DNA of 64,000 bases. Origin: JBBDMC01 sp963826055 (lineage in GTDB: Bacteria; Pseudomonadota; Alphaproteobacteria; Rhizobiales; Kaistiaceae). The notes under the pieces are model-generated. The model was given only the letters and a program-made list of their open reading frames with translations. It had not been told where the DNA came from and did no database searches. Of the stretch, positions 55,285 through 63,368 are shown in pieces. Location of the stretch: assembly GCA_963826055.1 (NCBI GenBank), contig CAWGVO010000002.1, positions 77,521 through 141,520 on the forward strand. Reading direction: 5' to 3'. Within the stretch, counting starts at the first letter, position 1, and every line of letters starts with the position of its first letter. Position numbers and translations under genes: made by a program.

Positions 55285-56226
55285 ATGAAGCAGCTCAGCG
55301 TCGTCGTCATCTGCATCACTCCGTTCGATAAGCGGGGCGACCTCGACGAGGCGACCTATCGGGCCCAGCTCCGCCGGCTCAGGGATGCCGGGGTCTCGGC
55401 CTATCTCGGTGGCAGCGGCAGCGGCGAAGGCTACGCGCTCAACCCCGAAGAGCGCGACCGCGTGCTCGCTATCGGCGTGGAGGAGCTCAAGGGCAAGGTG
55501 CCTGTCCGCGCCATGGGCTGCGAGCCGCGGCTGATCAGCGAGATGGTCGACTTCATGAAAGCGGCCGAGCGGGCGAAGGTCGACGCGGCGCAGATATTCT
55601 CCATGGAGATCGGCCACCGCATCCGGCCGACACCGGCGGAGTTGGAGAACTACTACCGCACGGTGATCGAATCGACGTCCGTCCCGATCTACCTGTCGAG
55701 CCACGAAGCCTCGCACTACGTGCTGCCGCTCGACCTGGTGGAGCGACTGGTCGACCTCTATCCGCAGATCGCGGGCATCGCCTACGGCGGCACCGACACG
55801 CTTTATCTCGCCGACCTGATGCGAAGGGTGGGCGACCGGATCGAAGTGCACTGCGCCGGCCCGGCAAACGGGCTCAACGTTCTTGGACTGGGCGGCAACG
55901 GCTTCATGGGCGGCGAGGGAAACATCTCGCCGGTGCTGGTCCAGTCGGTCATCAACGCCTACGCGGCCGGCGACCGCGATGGCGTGCGCGACAGCTTCGG
56001 CAAGCTGATGCACCTCGCCAGCATCTACGTGAAGTACGGCGGCCACGCGATGCGCGGGGTGAAGCCGATGATGAACGCACTCGGTCTTCCCGGCGGCCAT
56101 TTGCGGCCGCCGCGGGTGCCGCTGCCGGCGCCGGAAGTCGAGGCGATGATGCGGGAGGTGATCGCGCTCGACCTGCCCGACGTGCCGAAGCAACCGGCGG
56201 GGACCGCCACCGGCCCAAGGGCCTGA
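55285..56226 (+). CDS. dihydrodipicolinate synthase-family protein lacking the Schiff-base Lys
   Basis: The 313-residue TIM-barrel protein aligns with DapA/NAL-family aldolases: VVICITPFDKRGDLDEATYR, LGGSGSGEGYALNPEER (family G-G-x-x-G-E), and PIYLSSHEASHYVLPLDLV with Tyr136 at the Y-N-x-P position. At the Schiff-base position the family has GIK; here IAGIAYGGTD has Ala166. It may therefore not act as a class I aldolase, or may use another residue. It is first in the rightward set with tctC and a Gfo/Idh/MocA gene. GGCAGGGGGAAAT precedes the ATG. Confidence 0.82.
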   Translation: MKQLSVVVICITPFDKRGDLDEATYRAQLRRLRDAGVSAYLGGSGSGEGYALNPEERDRVLAIGVEELKGKVPVRAMGCEPRLISEMVDFMKAAERAKVDAAQIFSMEIGHRIRPTPAELENYYRTVIESTSVPIYLSSHEASHYVLPLDLVERLVDLYPQIAGIAYGGTDTLYLADLMRRVGDRIEVHCAGPANGLNVLGLGGNGFMGGEGNISPVLVQSVINAYAAGDRDGVRDSFGKLMHLASIYVKYGGHAMRGVKPMMNALGLPGGHLRPPRVPLPAPEVEAMMREVIALDLPDVPKQPAGTATGPRA

Positions 56227-56231
56227 CAAGA

Positions 56232-56248
56232 GGCGGCGTGGCGCCGCC
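56232..56248. other. small hairpin between the DapA-like gene and tctC
   Basis: GGCGGCG and CGCCGCC form a 7-bp stem around TGG, 5 bp after the stop. It could protect the 3' end or dampen read-through. Confidence 0.35.
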
Positions 56249-56279
56249 GATCACAACAGACGAAAAGGGAGAAGCGGAA

Positions 56280-57230
56280 ATGATGAAGTATCTTGTGCAG
56301 GGGCTCGCCGCTGCGCTTTCGGCGAGCGTGCTTGGCATGGCGAGCCCGGCGATGGCGGAGTTCCCGGACCATCCGGTCACCATCGTGGTGGGCGTCCAGC
56401 CCGGCGGCAGCATCGACGTGCTCGCCCGGCTGATCGGGCAGAAACTCAGCGAGACCTGGGGACAGGGCGTGGTGGTGGACAACCGCCCCGGCGCCAGCGA
56501 GACGATCGGTGCCGATTACGTCGCCCGCTCGAAGCCCGACGGCTACACGCTGTTCATGGCGAGCTCGTCCCACACGCTTCCGAAGGAGGGTGTGACCGTC
56601 CCCTACGATCCGGTGAAGGATTTCGCCAGCATCACGTTCGTCGCGTTGCAGCCGCAGATCCTCGCGGTGCGGAACGATCTCGGCGTCAATTCGGTGAAGG
56701 AGCTGATCGCCCTAGCCAAGTCGAAGCCGGGCGCGCTCAACTACGGCTCGGGCGGCAAGGGAACGCCGACCTACGCAACGACCGTGCTGATGCTGAAGCG
56801 AACCGGCACTGAGATGACCAACGTGACCTACAAGGGCGGCGCGCCCACGCTGGCCGGTATGCTCAACGGCGAAATCCAGCTGATGTTCGGCTCGGTGACG
56901 ACGCTGCTTGAGCAGGTCAAGAGCGGCAAGGTCAAGGCCCTCGCGGTCAGTTCCGCCGCGCGGTTCCCCGGCCTGCCCGATACCCCGACCGTCGCCGAGG
57001 CCGCTGACCTGCCGGGCTTCGAGGTGCAGTTCTGGTTCGGCATCCTCGCCCCGAAGGGCACACCCGCCGATATCGTCACCAAGCTCAACACCGATCTCGT
57101 GGCGGCGATCAAGTCGTCAGAGGTCCAGGACAAGCTCAAAGGGCTCGGTTACGTCACCGTCGCCAGCACCCCGGAGGCGCTGGAGAAAATGATGACCGCC
57201 GACATGGCGCAGTGGGCGGGCCTCGAGTAG
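56280..57230 (+). CDS. tctC: tripartite tricarboxylate transporter substrate-binding protein (TctC/Bug family)
   Basis: The 316-residue precursor has a Sec signal (MMKYLVQGLAAALSASVLGM, cleaved near AMA-EF). The mature protein has the Bug blocks FPDHPVTIVVGVQPGGSIDV, VVVDNRPGASETIGADYVAR, LNYGSGGKGTPTY, VTYKGGAPTLAGMLNGEIQL and FWFGILAPKGTPADIV. It should bind a carboxylate in the periplasm and hand it to TctB/TctA, which are encoded 4 kb downstream. I chose ATG 56280, with GGGAGAAG upstream. Confidence 0.92.
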   Translation: MMKYLVQGLAAALSASVLGMASPAMAEFPDHPVTIVVGVQPGGSIDVLARLIGQKLSETWGQGVVVDNRPGASETIGADYVARSKPDGYTLFMASSSHTLPKEGVTVPYDPVKDFASITFVALQPQILAVRNDLGVNSVKELIALAKSKPGALNYGSGGKGTPTYATTVLMLKRTGTEMTNVTYKGGAPTLAGMLNGEIQLMFGSVTTLLEQVKSGKVKALAVSSAARFPGLPDTPTVAEAADLPGFEVQFWFGILAPKGTPADIVTKLNTDLVAAIKSSEVQDKLKGLGYVTVASTPEALEKMMTADMAQWAGLE

Positions 57231-57247
57231 AGACGCTGCAAGGTTCG

Positions 57248-57269
57248 GCCCGGCGCGATCGCGCCGGGC
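57248..57269. other. 22-bp perfect palindrome after tctC
   Basis: GCCCGGCGCGA followed directly by its exact reverse complement lies 17 bp past the tctC stop. As RNA it would make a strong stem. Hairpins after binding-protein genes often stabilise that part of the mRNA or partly end transcription, giving excess binding protein over downstream genes (inference). Confidence 0.6.
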
Positions 57270-57343
57270 GATACGACGCTGGGATCTGCGGTCCGGCGGG
57301 GCTCGCGCCACGCCGGGCCGGCATTTTAGGCGGGAGGCTGGCG

Positions 57344-58462
57344 ATGGGTTCGGCTCGCATCGGGATCGGTATTGTCGGGCTCAGCGCCAGCGGCGGCTGG
57401 GCGTCACGGTCGCACCTGCCGGCGTTGAAATCGCTTCCCGATTTCGAGCTTCGTGCCCTGGCGGCATCAAGCCGCGCCAGCGCCGATGCCGCGGCCGCCA
57501 AATACGGGGTGCCCCTCGCGTTCGCCGATGCGGCCGAGCTTGCCGCCCGGCCGGAGGTCGACGTTGTCGTGGTGGCGGTGAAGGTGCCGGAGCACCGGGC
57601 GCTCGTCGATGCGGCGCTTGGTGCCGGCAAGGCGGTCTACTGCGAGTGGCCACTCGGTAACGGACTTGCAGAGGCCGAGGAGATGGCGACCCTGGCCGAG
57701 CGCCGAGGTGTCGCGGCCTTCGCCGGCCTCCAGGGCCGGTCGGCGCCGGGGGTGCGTTACCTCCGCGACCTGATTGCCGAGGGCTACGTTGGCGAGGTGC
57801 TGTCGACGACCGTTGTCGCCTCGTCCGGCACCGGCGGGCCGAGCGTCGACCCGCGGGGCTTGTTCGGTCTCGACAGGCGCAACGGCGTGTCGATGCTCAC
57901 GATCCAGTTCGGCCACACGCTCGACGGCCTGTGCTGGTGCCTCGGCGAGTTCGATGGGCTTTCGGCGACGCTTGCCAACCGCCGCCCGCTGGTCCGGCGC
58001 AGCGACACCGGCGAGACGGTGGAGAAGACGACCGACGACCAGATCGCCGTCAGCGGCTCGCTCATGGGCGGCACGGTCGCATCGGTGCATTTTCGCACCG
58101 GGCTGTCGCGGGGAACCAACTTCCTCTGGGAGATCAACGGCACCGAGGGCGACCTGGTCATTACCGGCGGGGCCGCGCGGTTGCAGTACGGGCAGTTCGA
58201 GATCAGCGGCGGCCGGGGCGATGACCGTACTGTCGCGCCGCTGCCGGTTCCGGACCGATATCGGCTGCGACCGGGCGCGCCATCCGACTTCGCGGACGCG
58301 GTGGCCCACGCCTATCTGCGGCTGCGCGACGACCTGAGGAACGGCACCCGCGAGGTGCCGCGTTTTGCCGACGCCGTTGTCCGCCACCGCCTGATCGCGG
58401 CGGTCGAGGAAGCCGCCGGCACCGGCCAGTTGCAGAGCTACGACGTGCGCCTGCCGGGCTGA
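57344..58462 (+). CDS. Gfo/Idh/MocA-family protein, Gal80-like EWP variant
   Basis: The 372-residue protein has an N-terminal Rossmann fold (IGIGIVGLSASGGWASRSHL) and a C-terminal Gfo/Idh/MocA barrel half (SMLTIQFGHTLDGLCWCLGE, NFLWEINGTEGDLVITGG). Most members have EKP with a catalytic Lys; here VYCEWPLGNGLAEAEEM has Trp, as in Gal80-like members. It may bind NAD(P) without classical dehydrogenase chemistry. The start ATG 57344 has GGGAGG upstream. It converges with the ThDP gene, 14 bp apart. Confidence 0.85.
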   Translation: MGSARIGIGIVGLSASGGWASRSHLPALKSLPDFELRALAASSRASADAAAAKYGVPLAFADAAELAARPEVDVVVVAVKVPEHRALVDAALGAGKAVYCEWPLGNGLAEAEEMATLAERRGVAAFAGLQGRSAPGVRYLRDLIAEGYVGEVLSTTVVASSGTGGPSVDPRGLFGLDRRNGVSMLTIQFGHTLDGLCWCLGEFDGLSATLANRRPLVRRSDTGETVEKTTDDQIAVSGSLMGGTVASVHFRTGLSRGTNFLWEINGTEGDLVITGGAARLQYGQFEISGGRGDDRTVAPLPVPDRYRLRPGAPSDFADAVAHAYLRLRDDLRNGTREVPRFADAVVRHRLIAAVEEAAGTGQLQSYDVRLPG

Positions 58463-58476
58463 GGGCGGCCTTCGGC

Positions 58477-60150
58477 TCAGTGTCTGACGCGTGAGCCGCC
58501 CGCATAGGGGGGCGCCTCCCAGTGCGGCGGTACCGGGCCGATCGCGGTGAGGTCCACCTCGAGGATGGCCGGGCCGGGCTGCCCCATGATCTCGCTGAGA
58601 CCAGGCCCAAAATCCTCCGGGTCAGCGACCCGCCGGAACGGCATGCCGGCGAGCCGGGCAAGCCCTTCCGGCTCCGGCGCCATCAGGTCCGAGAAGCGCC
58701 GTCTGCCGTCGTAGAGGAGGTCCTGCATCTCTTTGATCACCGCATAGCCGCGATCGTTCATGACCAGGAACAGGATATCCGTCTTCTCCTGAACGGCGGT
58801 CCACAGTTCGTTGAGGCTGAGGGCGAAGCCGCCATCGCCGCACATGGCGACCACCTTGCGGCCGGCGCCGGCCAGCGACGCGCCGACGGCGAGCGGCAGC
58901 GCCACGCCGATGGCGCCATCGCGCGCGAATAGATTGTCGCGGGGCCCATAGATGGGCAGCAGGCGGCTGCCCCAGGTGGCGCCGCTGGCGGTGACGTCGC
59001 GCACCCAGATCGCGTCGCGTGGCATCGCCGCGCGCAGCGTCTCGGGGAAGTCGGCGTACACCCCGAGACTTTGCCGGAACTCGACCTGCACGCGCTTTTT
59101 CAACTCGGCAAATTCCTGCTGGAAGCCTGCATCGACCTTGATACGGCCGGCTATTCGGTCGGCGAGCGCGTCGAGCGTCGCGGCAGCGTCGGCGGCCACG
59201 AAGTAGTCGCTCGAATAGGTCCTGCCATTGGCCAGCGGATCGAGGTCGATCTGCACCCGTCGATCGGGCAGGCGGAGCGACAGGTCGCGGGTCTCGTAGC
59301 CGCGGACGCGCGAACCGGCAATGACCATGAGATCGACGGAGCGATAGAACTCCTCGACAAGCGGCGTGTGACGCCCGGAAAGGGCGCCGAGCGTCCGCGT
59401 GTCCTCGTCGGACACGATGCCGCGGCCGTTGTAGCTCGATACCGCGCAGAAGCCGAGATCGAGCAGGCGGCGCGCCGCCGGGCCGGCCTCGCGCGCGCCG
59501 TTGCCCAGCCAGAGCATCGGCCGGCGCGCCGACATGACGATATCCGCCAGCGCGTCGAGTTGGCGTTCGGACGGGCCGGAGACGGGCACCACGGGAAGCT
59601 CCAGATGGTCGAGGAGAAGCGGCCGCTCGATGACGGCGCGCTGGATGTCGACCGGGATTTCCACGCTTACTGGCCCCATCGGCGGTGTCAGCGCCTCGGT
59701 CGCGGCACGAATCAGGATGCCGAGCGCTGCCTGGGGGGAGCGGACGCGATAGGCGGACTTCGAAACCGACTGAAGCATCGCCAACTGGTTGGGAAAATCG
59801 GCCGAGGTGCCGTGCGCCCGGTCGAGGTGCGGCGTCGCGGTCTGGCCGGTGATGTGGAGGACGGGGCTGCCAGCGAGAAGGGCCTCCATCAGTCCGTGTA
59901 CGGCGTTCGCCGCGCCGCCTCCGGTGCTGGACATGACGACCCCGAGCCTGCCGCCGATCCGCGAATAGCCATCGGCCATGTGTGCCGCGCCGGTCTCGCC
60001 GCGGGTCATCACGAAACGAATACCGTTGCGCCGCCCGATCGCGTCCACGGTCGGGATGTTGTGAACGGCGATCACCCCGAAAACGGTCGTTACACCGCAT
60101 GCGGCAAGGAATTCGGCGACCATGTCGCCGACTGTCATCGTCTCGGGCAC
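58477..60150 (-). CDS. thiamine diphosphate-dependent enzyme (acetolactate synthase/decarboxylase superfamily)
   Basis: The 557-residue protein has three domains: Pyr (GDMVAEFLAACGVTTVFGVI, with the ThDP-activating Glu in MTRGETGAAHMADGYSRIGG), a central Rossmann-like domain (RPMLWLGNGAREAG, YNGRGIVSDEDTRTLGALSG) and a PP domain with GDGGFALSLNELWTAV...MNDRGY (GDG-x~24-N, Mg-ThDP). The substrate cannot be assigned; a 2-oxoacid decarboxylase or carboligase is likely. It is divergent from the tautomerase gene over a copy of the 33-bp repeat. ATG 60138 is an alternative start. Confidence 0.85.
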   Translation of the reverse strand: MPETMTVGDMVAEFLAACGVTTVFGVIAVHNIPTVDAIGRRNGIRFVMTRGETGAAHMADGYSRIGGRLGVVMSSTGGGAANAVHGLMEALLAGSPVLHITGQTATPHLDRAHGTSADFPNQLAMLQSVSKSAYRVRSPQAALGILIRAATEALTPPMGPVSVEIPVDIQRAVIERPLLLDHLELPVVPVSGPSERQLDALADIVMSARRPMLWLGNGAREAGPAARRLLDLGFCAVSSYNGRGIVSDEDTRTLGALSGRHTPLVEEFYRSVDLMVIAGSRVRGYETRDLSLRLPDRRVQIDLDPLANGRTYSSDYFVAADAAATLDALADRIAGRIKVDAGFQQEFAELKKRVQVEFRQSLGVYADFPETLRAAMPRDAIWVRDVTASGATWGSRLLPIYGPRDNLFARDGAIGVALPLAVGASLAGAGRKVVAMCGDGGFALSLNELWTAVQEKTDILFLVMNDRGYAVIKEMQDLLYDGRRRFSDLMAPEPEGLARLAGMPFRRVADPEDFGPGLSEIMGQPGPAILEVDLTAIGPVPPHWEAPPYAGGSRVRH

Positions 60151-60213
60151 GCAGCATTCCTCCCAGCCGTCGGGCGAGGTAAACGTCCTCCGCCACTAAT
60201 TGCACGCGACGCA

Positions 60214-60249
60214 ACAATAGATATGATTTTTGCATTTTACAAATCGGTC
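60214..60249 (-). promoter_or_regulatory. copy 2 of the 33-bp repeated promoter/operator element
   Basis: 60217-60249 repeats 55075-55107 with one mismatch (G for T at 60225). Leftwards it gives TTGTAA (complement of 60237-60242), 17 bp, and TATTGT (complement of 60214-60219), about 64 bp before the ThDP gene ATG. Just beyond it TTGC-N7-GCAA (60200-60214) is an interrupted inverted repeat of the T-N11-A kind bound by LysR proteins. Confidence 0.7.
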
Positions 60250-60294
60250 GGTGGCGCCGTTTAGTCGACCACGAATTCGATCCCGGGGGCCGCA

Positions 60295-61365
60295 ATGCGG
60301 GCCATTCCATGTGTTCTGATGCGGGGCGGGACCTCGCGTGGGCCGTTCCTGCGCGCTAGCGACCTGCCGACGATCGCGGGCGAACGCGACGAGGTGCTCC
60401 TCAGGATCATGGGCTCCGGAAACGAGCTGGAGATCGACGGGATCGGGGGCGGCAATCCGCTGACGAGCAAGGTCGCCATCGTCGACCGTTCGAGCGACGA
60501 CGACGCCGACGTGGACTACCTGTTTGCCCAGGTCGGGGTGGAGACGCGGGTGGTCGACATGGGTCCGAACTGCGGCAACATGCTGGCGGCCGTCGGTCCT
60601 TACGCTATCGAGGCGGGCATCGTCGCCGCCACCGATCCGCTGACGCTGGTGCGCATCCGCAACGTCAACACCGGAAAGCTGATCGATGCCTTCGTTCAGA
60701 CCCCCGGTGGCACGCTGTCTTACGAGGGCACGACCGCAATCGACGGGGTGCCGGGCACCGCCGCGCCGGTGCGGCTGTCGTTCCGGGACGCGGCCGGCGC
60801 CAAGACGGGCAAGCTATTGCCCACCGGCAACCGGCTGGACATGATCGACGGTGTCGGAGTGACGCTGATCGACATGGCGGTGCCGCTGGTCATCATCGGG
60901 GCCGCCAGCCTCGGCAAGACGGGATACGAGACCCCGGACGAACTTGACGCCGACCGAGCGCTCCTGGAGCGGATTGGCGCCATGCGCCTTGAGGCCGGCG
61001 TGCTCATGGGCCTCGGCGATGTTGCCGGACGGGTGCTTCCGAAAGTGGCGCTGGTGGCACCGCCGGTCCGCGGGGGCACGATTTCGTCGCGGTACTTCGT
61101 ACCGACGAGCACGCATCGGACCCATTCGATTACTGGCGGCGTGTGTCTCGCCACGGCGGCGTTGATTCCAGGCACCGTCGCGCACATGGTAGCGGCCGCG
61201 GTGTCGCGGAGATCGGGAGGCGCCGTCACCTGCGCGATCGAACATCCGGCGGGCCGGATGGAGGTCGAGCTTGAGCTCGATGCCGCAAGCGAAGGCGGCG
61301 TGCGCCGCGCCTCGCTAGTACGCACCGCGCGCAAGATCTTCTCGGGCCTCGTCCACATCCTATGA
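60295..61365 (+). CDS. PrpF-family isomerase, 4-oxalomesaconate tautomerase-like
   Basis: The 356 residues begin RAIPCVLMRGGTSRGPFLRA and continue IDGIGGGNPLTSKVAIVDRS, GPNCGNMLAAVGPYAIEAG and VNTGKLIDAFVQTPGG. These are features of the PrpF/AcnD-accessory and GalD tautomerase family with a diaminopimelate-epimerase-like fold. The overall pattern is closest to GalD-type 4-oxalomesaconate tautomerases, which act in gallate/protocatechuate meta-cleavage pathways. It starts the rightward tctB-tctA set. Confidence 0.85.
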   Translation: MRAIPCVLMRGGTSRGPFLRASDLPTIAGERDEVLLRIMGSGNELEIDGIGGGNPLTSKVAIVDRSSDDDADVDYLFAQVGVETRVVDMGPNCGNMLAAVGPYAIEAGIVAATDPLTLVRIRNVNTGKLIDAFVQTPGGTLSYEGTTAIDGVPGTAAPVRLSFRDAAGAKTGKLLPTGNRLDMIDGVGVTLIDMAVPLVIIGAASLGKTGYETPDELDADRALLERIGAMRLEAGVLMGLGDVAGRVLPKVALVAPPVRGGTISSRYFVPTSTHRTHSITGGVCLATAALIPGTVAHMVAAAVSRRSGGAVTCAIEHPAGRMEVELELDAASEGGVRRASLVRTARKIFSGLVHIL

Positions 61366-61393
61366 TCGCCGGCAACCGACGAGGGAGGGCCGC

Positions 61394-61855
61394 ATGAAGG
61401 TGCGCAACGAGAGGGACCTGGCAGCGGGGCTTCTGTTCCTGGTCTTCGGCGGGGGCGCCGCAGGCATCTCCGCGACCTACAGCATCGGTACGGCGTCCCA
61501 GGCGGGTCCCGGCTTCTTCCCGCTGTGCGTCGGCCTGCTGCTGGCCGGGCTCGGCCTCGTTCAGGCGGTGCGCGCCCTTGCGCCGGAGCAGGTGGAGGAG
61601 CGCATCGAACGGTTCGACGTCAGAACGGTGCTGATCGTGATCGCTTCGGTCGTCGCGTTCGGCGTCCTGCTACAGCCGGCGGGGCTGGTGGTCGCCAGCG
61701 CCGCGGTGGTGCTGATCTCGGCGCTTGCCAGCGAGGAGTTCACCCTGCTGCGCGCGGTCGCAACGGCGGTCGTCATCAGCGGCTTCACGGTCGGTCTGTT
61801 CGTCTATGGTCTCCACCTGGCCGTTCCCGTCTGGCCGGCCGCGTTCGCGGGCTAG
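61394..61855 (+). CDS. tctB: tripartite tricarboxylate transporter TctB family protein
   Basis: This 153-residue small membrane subunit has four helices (about 8-28, 38-58, 75-95, 115-140) and the TctB-like segment GTASQAGPGFFPLCVGLLLA. It forms the membrane complex with TctA. It lies 28 bp after the tautomerase gene and 8 bp before tctA. Confidence 0.88.
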   Translation: MKVRNERDLAAGLLFLVFGGGAAGISATYSIGTASQAGPGFFPLCVGLLLAGLGLVQAVRALAPEQVEERIERFDVRTVLIVIASVVAFGVLLQPAGLVVASAAVVLISALASEEFTLLRAVATAVVISGFTVGLFVYGLHLAVPVWPAAFAG

Positions 61856-61863
61856 GTCAGAGC

Positions 61864-63366
61864 ATGGCGATTCTCGACCATCTCTGGCTCGGATTCACGG
61901 TTGCAGCGACGTGGCACAATCTTCTGTACGCCTTCATCGGCTGCCTCCTCGGTACGCTGATCGGCGTCCTGCCGGGCCTTGGCCCGGTCACTACCATCGC
62001 GATGCTGCTGCCGTTCACCTACGGGCTGCCGGCCGAGTCGGCGCTGATCATGCTCGCCGGTATCTACTACGGAGCCCAGTATGGAGGCTCCACGACGGCG
62101 ATCCTGATGAGGCTGCCCGGCGAAGTGTCGTCGGTGATCACCGTGCTCGACGGCTACGAGATGGCGCGCGGCGGGAGGGCCGGCGCCGCGCTCGCCACCG
62201 CCGCCATCGGCTCGTTCATCGCCGGATGCATCGGGACCCTGGTGCTGGCGGCCTTCGCGATACCGCTGTCGAACCTCGCCACCACGTTCGGCTCGCCGGA
62301 ATATTTCTCGCTGATGGCCCTCGGCCTGGTGGGCTCGGCCGTGATCGCCTCCGATTCCATCGTCAAATCGATCAGCATGGTGAGTATCGGCATCCTGCTC
62401 GGGCTCGTAGGCGCCGACGTCAATACCGGCAGCGCCCGCTTCACCTTCGGCATGCGCGAGCTATGGGACGGAATCGACTTCGTCACGGTGGCGATCGGCC
62501 TGTTCGCCTTCACCGAGATCGTCGGCAACCTGGAGCTCGGCGAGAAGCGTGAGGCCATGACGGGCCGCATCGACCGGCTGTGGCCGACCCGCGAAGAGTT
62601 CCGCCGGATGATCCCCGCCTCCCTCCGCGGCACCGGCATGGGCGTTGTGGTCGGCTCGCTGCCCGGCGCCGGCCCCACCATCGCGGCGTTCGGCGCCTAT
62701 TTCCTGGAAAAGAGGCTCTCGCGAACGCCGGAGCGGTTCGGACAGGGGGCGATCGAGGGGGTAGCAGCTCCAGAATCCGCCAACAACGCCGCCGCTCAGT
62801 GTGCCTTCGTCCCGACGCTGGCGCTCGGCATTCCCGGCAGCGCGACCATGGCGCTGATGCTGGCCGCCATGATGATCCACGACATCCAGCCGGGGCCGAA
62901 CGTGGTCTCCGGTAACCCGGCGCTGTTCTGGGGGCTGGTGGTCTCCATGTGGATCGGCAACCTGATGCTCCTGATCCTTAACCTGCCGCTGGTCGGCATC
63001 TGGGTGAGGCTGCTTCGGGTGCCGTACTGGGCGATGTATCCGGCGATCCTCGTTTTCTGCTGCATCGGCGTCTATGCGAGCGCCAGCTCTATTTTCGCCG
63101 TCTATCTGACCGCGGGCTTCGGGCTCCTCGGATACGTCTTTCGCAAGCTGAACTGCGAGCCGGCCCCGCTCATGCTGGGCTTCGTGCTGGGTCCGATGAT
63201 GGAAGAGAACTTCCGCCGCTCCCTGGTGATCTCGCGCGGCGATTTCTCAACCTTCCTCACCCACCCGATCTCGCTCGGCCTTCTCCTCACGGGGGCGCTA
63301 CTCATCGCGGCCGTCTCGCTGCCGACGGTTGGGCGCTTCCGCGATCGGGCGATCGACAGCGAGTGA
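61864..63366 (+). CDS. tctA: tripartite tricarboxylate transporter permease TctA
   Basis: The 500-residue large permease has about twelve hydrophobic segments and the TctA signatures LLGTLIGVLPGLGPVTTIAM, GIYYGAQYGGSTTAILMRLP, VVGSLPGAGPTIAAFGAYFL and APESANNAAAQCAFVPTLAL, GIPGSATMALML. With TctB and a TctC-type binding protein it imports carboxylates using an ion gradient. ATG 61864 was chosen because it follows tctB by 8 bp and gives full family length. Confidence 0.93.
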   Translation: MAILDHLWLGFTVAATWHNLLYAFIGCLLGTLIGVLPGLGPVTTIAMLLPFTYGLPAESALIMLAGIYYGAQYGGSTTAILMRLPGEVSSVITVLDGYEMARGGRAGAALATAAIGSFIAGCIGTLVLAAFAIPLSNLATTFGSPEYFSLMALGLVGSAVIASDSIVKSISMVSIGILLGLVGADVNTGSARFTFGMRELWDGIDFVTVAIGLFAFTEIVGNLELGEKREAMTGRIDRLWPTREEFRRMIPASLRGTGMGVVVGSLPGAGPTIAAFGAYFLEKRLSRTPERFGQGAIEGVAAPESANNAAAQCAFVPTLALGIPGSATMALMLAAMMIHDIQPGPNVVSGNPALFWGLVVSMWIGNLMLLILNLPLVGIWVRLLRVPYWAMYPAILVFCCIGVYASASSIFAVYLTAGFGLLGYVFRKLNCEPAPLMLGFVLGPMMEENFRRSLVISRGDFSTFLTHPISLGLLLTGALLIAAVSLPTVGRFRDRAIDSE

Positions 63367-63368
63367 CC

